This document shows positions 56,984 through 60,517 of a stretch of 60,517 nucleotides of DNA, piece by piece. This DNA comes from an uncultured Brachybacterium sp. (GTDB lineage: Bacteria > Actinomycetota > Actinomycetes > Actinomycetales > Dermabacteraceae). The position numbers and the translations under genes are program-made. The DNA is taken from NCBI RefSeq assembly GCF_947500705.1, contig NZ_CANMSY010000014.1, forward strand, positions 1 through 60,517, given 5' to 3'. Position 1 is the first letter of the stretch. Each line of letters starts with the position of its first letter. The notes below the pieces were generated by a model. That model ran no database searches and was not told the origin of the DNA. It saw nothing but the letters and a program-made list of their open reading frames with translations.

Positions 56984-59728
56984 TTAGTTCGAGGTCATCT
57001 CGGCGAAACGCTCGAACAGGATCTGCTGGCGCTGCTGCTCGGACGTGCATCTCCGCCGGGCACCGAAAGCTTTGTCGACGGCGGCGTCGAGCGAGTCATG
57101 TGCCTTCACTAGGTCGGCGTCCATCGTGAGTGGTGCGTAGTGCTCCGCGAGCGATCGCTGGCCGTGTCGGCTACGCGCCTCGAGGACGGCTTTCCCCCCG
57201 CTGATGATGCGGTCGCGTTGCTGCTCGGTCAGCTGGGGGAGAGGGAGGTTGTTCCAGACCACGGTGGCGGAGAATCGGAGGTCGGACTTGATCCTGCCTC
57301 CGGCTGCGCGTTGCCATGCGAGGAACATCGAGCTGCTGATGATGCTGAAGAGGAGCCCGGAGGGGTCCTCTGCGGTGAAGTTCGCATCGCCGGCGATCAC
57401 TTCGGGTTCGAAGTGTGCCACGGTCGCGTAGCGGCGAGTCTCCGAGAAGTGCCGGGGGATGCAGACATAGGGGACCGCTGGTTGCCGGCGCTCACCGAAG
57501 AGTGCCGGGGTGCTCGCGAGCTTGCTCGTTGCTGCCCGGCGGGAGGCACTGCGGTAGTCCCGAACGGCCTCAATCCGCGCGCGCAGCAGCACGGAGCGTT
57601 GTAGATCCCGAGGCTCCAGCTCCTCGAGCCAAAGGCACCATCGCGGGGCGTTATGAAGCAGTTCGCGGGCTCCCACGAACCGCCGCAAATACTTGGTGGC
57701 AGTCAGGTCGGCTTCGACCTCGGCGACTTCCGCCTTGCTCACGAGGAGGTGACCTCCGTCGTTGGGCATTGAACCGAACTGCACTGCGGGCAGTTCGGCG
57801 CTCAGAGGCTTTGACCGCCGGGTGACCGCGGTGTGCGGTCCGTCGACCAAGTACCCGTTCAGCGTGGAAACGCTGATCTCGGAGGCCTCTCCCTTTACGT
57901 CGACGTAGTTGAAGAGCCGGGGTGCTGGCCTCGTCTCGCGATCAAACCCGATGATGGTGCAATGCACAGCCGCAGCGCCGGGCGCTTCACTGGTCCAGGC
58001 GAAGGTGCGATGAGCGAAGCGGATCCGCCAGCCAGCCTCGAAGATCGGGCCAAACAGCGCCGCTACGGGCTCCCCCTGGGTGATTGAGTTGGTGGAGACG
58101 AACGCGAATCTCCCAGCGATGGTTCCGAAGTAGTCGAGGGCCTTGCCGTACCAACCGGTGACGTAGTCCAGGTATCCGATGTCTTGGCGTTGCCAGACCT
58201 CACGCAGTTCCTGCGTCTGTTCAGGAGACCGTGTGTAATGCCCTAGGAACGGCGGATTGCCCATCACGATGACGTTCGGCGTGGGTGCAACGATGTCCCG
58301 CCAGTCGGTGCGGAGCGCGTTCCCCACGGTGATCCGGGCCGAGTCCTCCAGAGGGAGCATCGGAACGGCGTAGCCGAGGGTAAGGTTCACGGCCTGGTTC
58401 GCCTGGTGCTCGACGAGGAACATCGCGGTGCGGGCGATGGTGGCCGGCCACTCCTCGAGCTCGATCCCGTAGAACTGGGAGAGCTTCACGTGCACGCGGG
58501 ACTCAGCGTCGAGGGAGAGCTGTGTCCGAGAGGGGTCGAGCTGCTGGAGCCGTTCGTGGATGCGGAGCTCGAGAGCGCGCAGCTCCCGGTAGGCGATGAT
58601 CAGGAAGTTCCCGCACCCGCAGGCAGGGTCGAAGAACGACAGTGACCCGAGATGGTCGAGCAGCTTCTCGAGCTCGCGCTTCTTCGCGTGCGCCTTCGTG
58701 AATCGCTCCTCGAGCTCGTCGAGGAAGAGCGGCCGGATGACCTTGAGGATGTTGGTCTCGGTGGTGTAGTGCTCGCCCAGTTCGCGGCGTGCCTTCTTGG
58801 ACTTCACGGCCTGGAACAGGGAGCCGAAGATCGCGGGGGAGATGCTGGACCAGTTGAAGTAGGCCGCCTGCAGCAGCAGCTCGCGCGAGGCGCGGTCGAA
58901 GTAAGGGATGTCCACGGCTTCACCGAAGACGGACCCGTTGACGTAGGGGAACGCCATGATCAGGTCATCCTGGCGCCCATAGCGCTTCTCCTCAGGCTTG
59001 TTCAGGGCCTGGTAGAGCGTGGTGAGCTGGGCACCGAGGTCGGAGCCGTCTTCGCTGGTGCGCTCCTCGATGTAGCGGGAGAACAGGTCGCGCTCCCAGA
59101 GGCCGGAGTCGTCGGCGTACAGGCAGAACAGGGTGCGGATCAGGAAGATCGAGGCCTGGTGTTCGTCGTAGCCGGTGGACTCGAGGTGCTCGTACAGCTT
59201 CGCCATCAGGTGCGCTGCCGTGATCGACGCGGTCTCCTGCTCGGCCGACCCGAACTTCGCGCGTCGGTAGCCGGCCAGGAACATCAGATCCTCGACGTGC
59301 GCCGGCAACTCCTCGAGCCCGAACTCGAGCAGCCCGTCCTCGCCGGCATCGGCGGTGAGGTCCAGCAGCCGGAAGTTGCGGAAGTCGCTGGTGATCACGA
59401 AATCCGGGCTCTCGTGCTCGGTCAGCGACTCGATGTAGTCCAGCGCCTGGGCCTCGGCCTTGGCCAGATCTGCACCTGCGGACTTCATCTCGATCAGCGC
59501 GGTCCCGGAGATCAGCGCGTCGATGTACCCCTGGCCGCCAGTCGAGGCGCGCTGTGCACGCTTCTCGTACACCGCCGCGGTCGAACGGGTGATCCCGAAG
59601 ACCCGCAGCAGATCGCGCACGAACGACTGCGCCTCGCCACGCTCATACCCCTCCGCATCGCGCCATTGCGCCACGAAAGCTCCTGCTCGGGAGCGGATAT
59701 CGGGCAGTACGAGAGGCTTCTTGGTCAT
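56984..59728 (-). CDS. MmeI-like (type IIL) restriction-modification enzyme
   Basis: A 914-residue single-chain enzyme, close to MmeI in length. Nuclease motif D70-x9-E80-x-K82 (DALISGTALIEMK) matches the MmeI pattern; the N6-adenine methyltransferase motifs are FDPACGCGNF (about 363-372) and NPPF (about 489-492); target recognition follows in the C-terminal third (AVQFGSMPNDGGHLLVSKAE). Type IIL enzymes methylate one strand and cut about 20 bases away. On a plasmid it can act in host defence or as an addiction system. No separate methyltransferase or specificity gene is needed. Confidence 0.88.
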   Translation of the reverse strand: MTKKPLVLPDIRSRAGAFVAQWRDAEGYERGEAQSFVRDLLRVFGITRSTAAVYEKRAQRASTGGQGYIDALISGTALIEMKSAGADLAKAEAQALDYIESLTEHESPDFVITSDFRNFRLLDLTADAGEDGLLEFGLEELPAHVEDLMFLAGYRRAKFGSAEQETASITAAHLMAKLYEHLESTGYDEHQASIFLIRTLFCLYADDSGLWERDLFSRYIEERTSEDGSDLGAQLTTLYQALNKPEEKRYGRQDDLIMAFPYVNGSVFGEAVDIPYFDRASRELLLQAAYFNWSSISPAIFGSLFQAVKSKKARRELGEHYTTETNILKVIRPLFLDELEERFTKAHAKKRELEKLLDHLGSLSFFDPACGCGNFLIIAYRELRALELRIHERLQQLDPSRTQLSLDAESRVHVKLSQFYGIELEEWPATIARTAMFLVEHQANQAVNLTLGYAVPMLPLEDSARITVGNALRTDWRDIVAPTPNVIVMGNPPFLGHYTRSPEQTQELREVWQRQDIGYLDYVTGWYGKALDYFGTIAGRFAFVSTNSITQGEPVAALFGPIFEAGWRIRFAHRTFAWTSEAPGAAAVHCTIIGFDRETRPAPRLFNYVDVKGEASEISVSTLNGYLVDGPHTAVTRRSKPLSAELPAVQFGSMPNDGGHLLVSKAEVAEVEADLTATKYLRRFVGARELLHNAPRWCLWLEELEPRDLQRSVLLRARIEAVRDYRSASRRAATSKLASTPALFGERRQPAVPYVCIPRHFSETRRYATVAHFEPEVIAGDANFTAEDPSGLLFSIISSSMFLAWQRAAGGRIKSDLRFSATVVWNNLPLPQLTEQQRDRIISGGKAVLEARSRHGQRSLAEHYAPLTMDADLVKAHDSLDAAVDKAFGARRRCTSEQQRQQILFERFAEMTSN

Positions 59729-59957
59729 GGATGCATCATCCCAGGCGAAACCCCTGACCGGACCACGGTTCGGGCGGTCGCTGGTAGGTGCGATGCTGCT
59801 GGAACGATCGGGCGACCAGTGGGGTACGGCGGGCGCGCGCCCAGCCCCTTTCGCTAGCGGGCGCGGCGCGCCATGTCGACGCGGTCACGGGCGCTATTCA
59901 GTATGTCCGAGACCGTGTCGTGCCCGGGTGCATCCCGGCTGCTCGCACCCCTCTCCG

Positions 59958-60293
59958 ATGTCCGACCCTGTCCCTAACCTCCCAGGCATGGTGATCGGGG
60001 AGGAGCTCACGGAGCTCGAGGGGAAGAAGTTGATCCCACCGCTGGTGCGGACCGTTGACGGATGGGCCGAGCCCCGGCCTGGTCCGTGTGGCTGCGGGAG
60101 CGACCGGATGCTGGTCGGCTGGACGGCCTGCTCCTGCCGGAACGACACCGTCGCACCGGGGCACCGCACCTGGGAGTGCATCACCTGTGGTCAGCGCGTC
60201 GCGCTGGGATGCCGGGGCAGTGATGACCCGGGCCCGATGGAGGCGTACGGATGCGGCTCGGGTGGGCGAGGTGCCGGCCGGCGATCACCGTGA
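59958..60293 (+). CDS. Small zinc-ribbon-like protein
   Basis: A 111-residue protein with Cys pairs GPCGCGSD, WTACSCRND and WECITCGQR, a zinc-ribbon arrangement. Not recognised. In the circular form it is directly upstream of leader LIR-A. The 229-bp gap before it (59729-59957) shows no gene. Confidence 0.5.
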   Translation: MSDPVPNLPGMVIGEELTELEGKKLIPPLVRTVDGWAEPRPGPCGCGSDRMLVGWTACSCRNDTVAPGHRTWECITCGQRVALGCRGSDDPGPMEAYGCGSGGRGAGRRSP

Positions 60294-60312
60294 TCCCATC
60301 TCGGTTCCGCTG

Positions 60313-60517
60313 GGGGTGCTGGATCGGGGGATCTTGACGCACTGGTGGGGGAGGAGCACACCCGGCTCGCTGCGCTCGGCCGGCGGTCCCCGACAAGATG
60401 CCGACGCGCTGCGCTTATTTCGCCGGAATCTTCTCGGATGCTCACCGGCTGCCCGGGCTCTCGCCTACGGCTCGACCCTTCGGGGTGCACCACCCCCACC
60501 AGCGCATCCCCCGCTCC
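60313..60517. repeat. Terminal repeat, right copy
   Basis: Identical to bases 1-205. Stops exactly where LIR-A and LIR-B diverge. Confidence 0.85.

Noticed and set aside
1-60517. tRNA or rRNA genes
   Set aside because: No cloverleaf-like or conserved rRNA segments were noticed on either strand.

Overview
The window looks like a whole conjugative multidrug-resistance plasmid of a high-GC actinobacterium, probably of the Micrococcales (Brachybacterium/Brevibacterium-like; this is inferred from gene families and codon use, with no chromosomal marker present). The first and last 205 bases are identical. Those ends fall exactly where the internal copies of the same repeat diverge, as expected for a circular assembly of about 60.3 kb cut at a repeat.

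Layout. 0.2-3.4 kb: an NrdH-like redoxin, SSB, an HNH nuclease and a minus-strand trio next to a palindrome-rich oriT candidate. 3.4-23.7 kb: transfer region with a MOBF relaxase-helicase, a VirD4-type coupling protein, a VirB4-type ATPase plus an SCO6880-like partner, a VirB6-like channel protein, a VirB8-like protein, a small membrane protein, an NlpC/P60 cell-wall hydrolase, a lipoprotein and two MinD/ParA-like ATPases. 23.8-29.5 kb: second redoxin, PrimPol-type replication protein with a folded leader, and a par operon surrounded by 9-bp phased repeats. 29.7-36.5 kb: a run of small genes (DUF4192, ParB-like, DprA-like, zinc-finger and unknown proteins), each with its own terminator and most with a long folded leader. 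41.6-51.9 kb: small accessory genes (secreted nuclease, TetR, membrane and HTH proteins).

Three resistance insertions interrupt this backbone. An IS3-family composite transposon (37.1-41.5 kb) carries an inducible erm gene with a leader peptide and two AraC-type HTH genes; it split a DprA-like gene ten codons before its end. An IS6100 composite transposon (47.2-51.4 kb) carries a truncated intI1 fused through attI1 to sul1, plus orf5; it split a small gene and left a perfect 8-bp target duplication. A third region (51.9-59.7 kb) holds two identical 1138-bp direct repeats, each with an APH(3'')-type gene, around a DfrA-like DHFR and an IS30-family element, followed by a serine resolvase and an MmeI-like restriction-modification enzyme.

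The best candidates for undescribed biology are non-coding. (1) A family of seven folded leaders of about 185-250 nt shares a conserved core (CGACGCG, TGCGCTTAT, TCGCCG) but has closing stems that differ in sequence while remaining complementary; each lies just upstream of a small plasmid gene. (2) Six arrays of (T/C)GCACT repeats are phased every 9 bp and placed at par, ssb and leader promoters. Together they suggest a coordinated gene set, possibly one switched on during plasmid entry.
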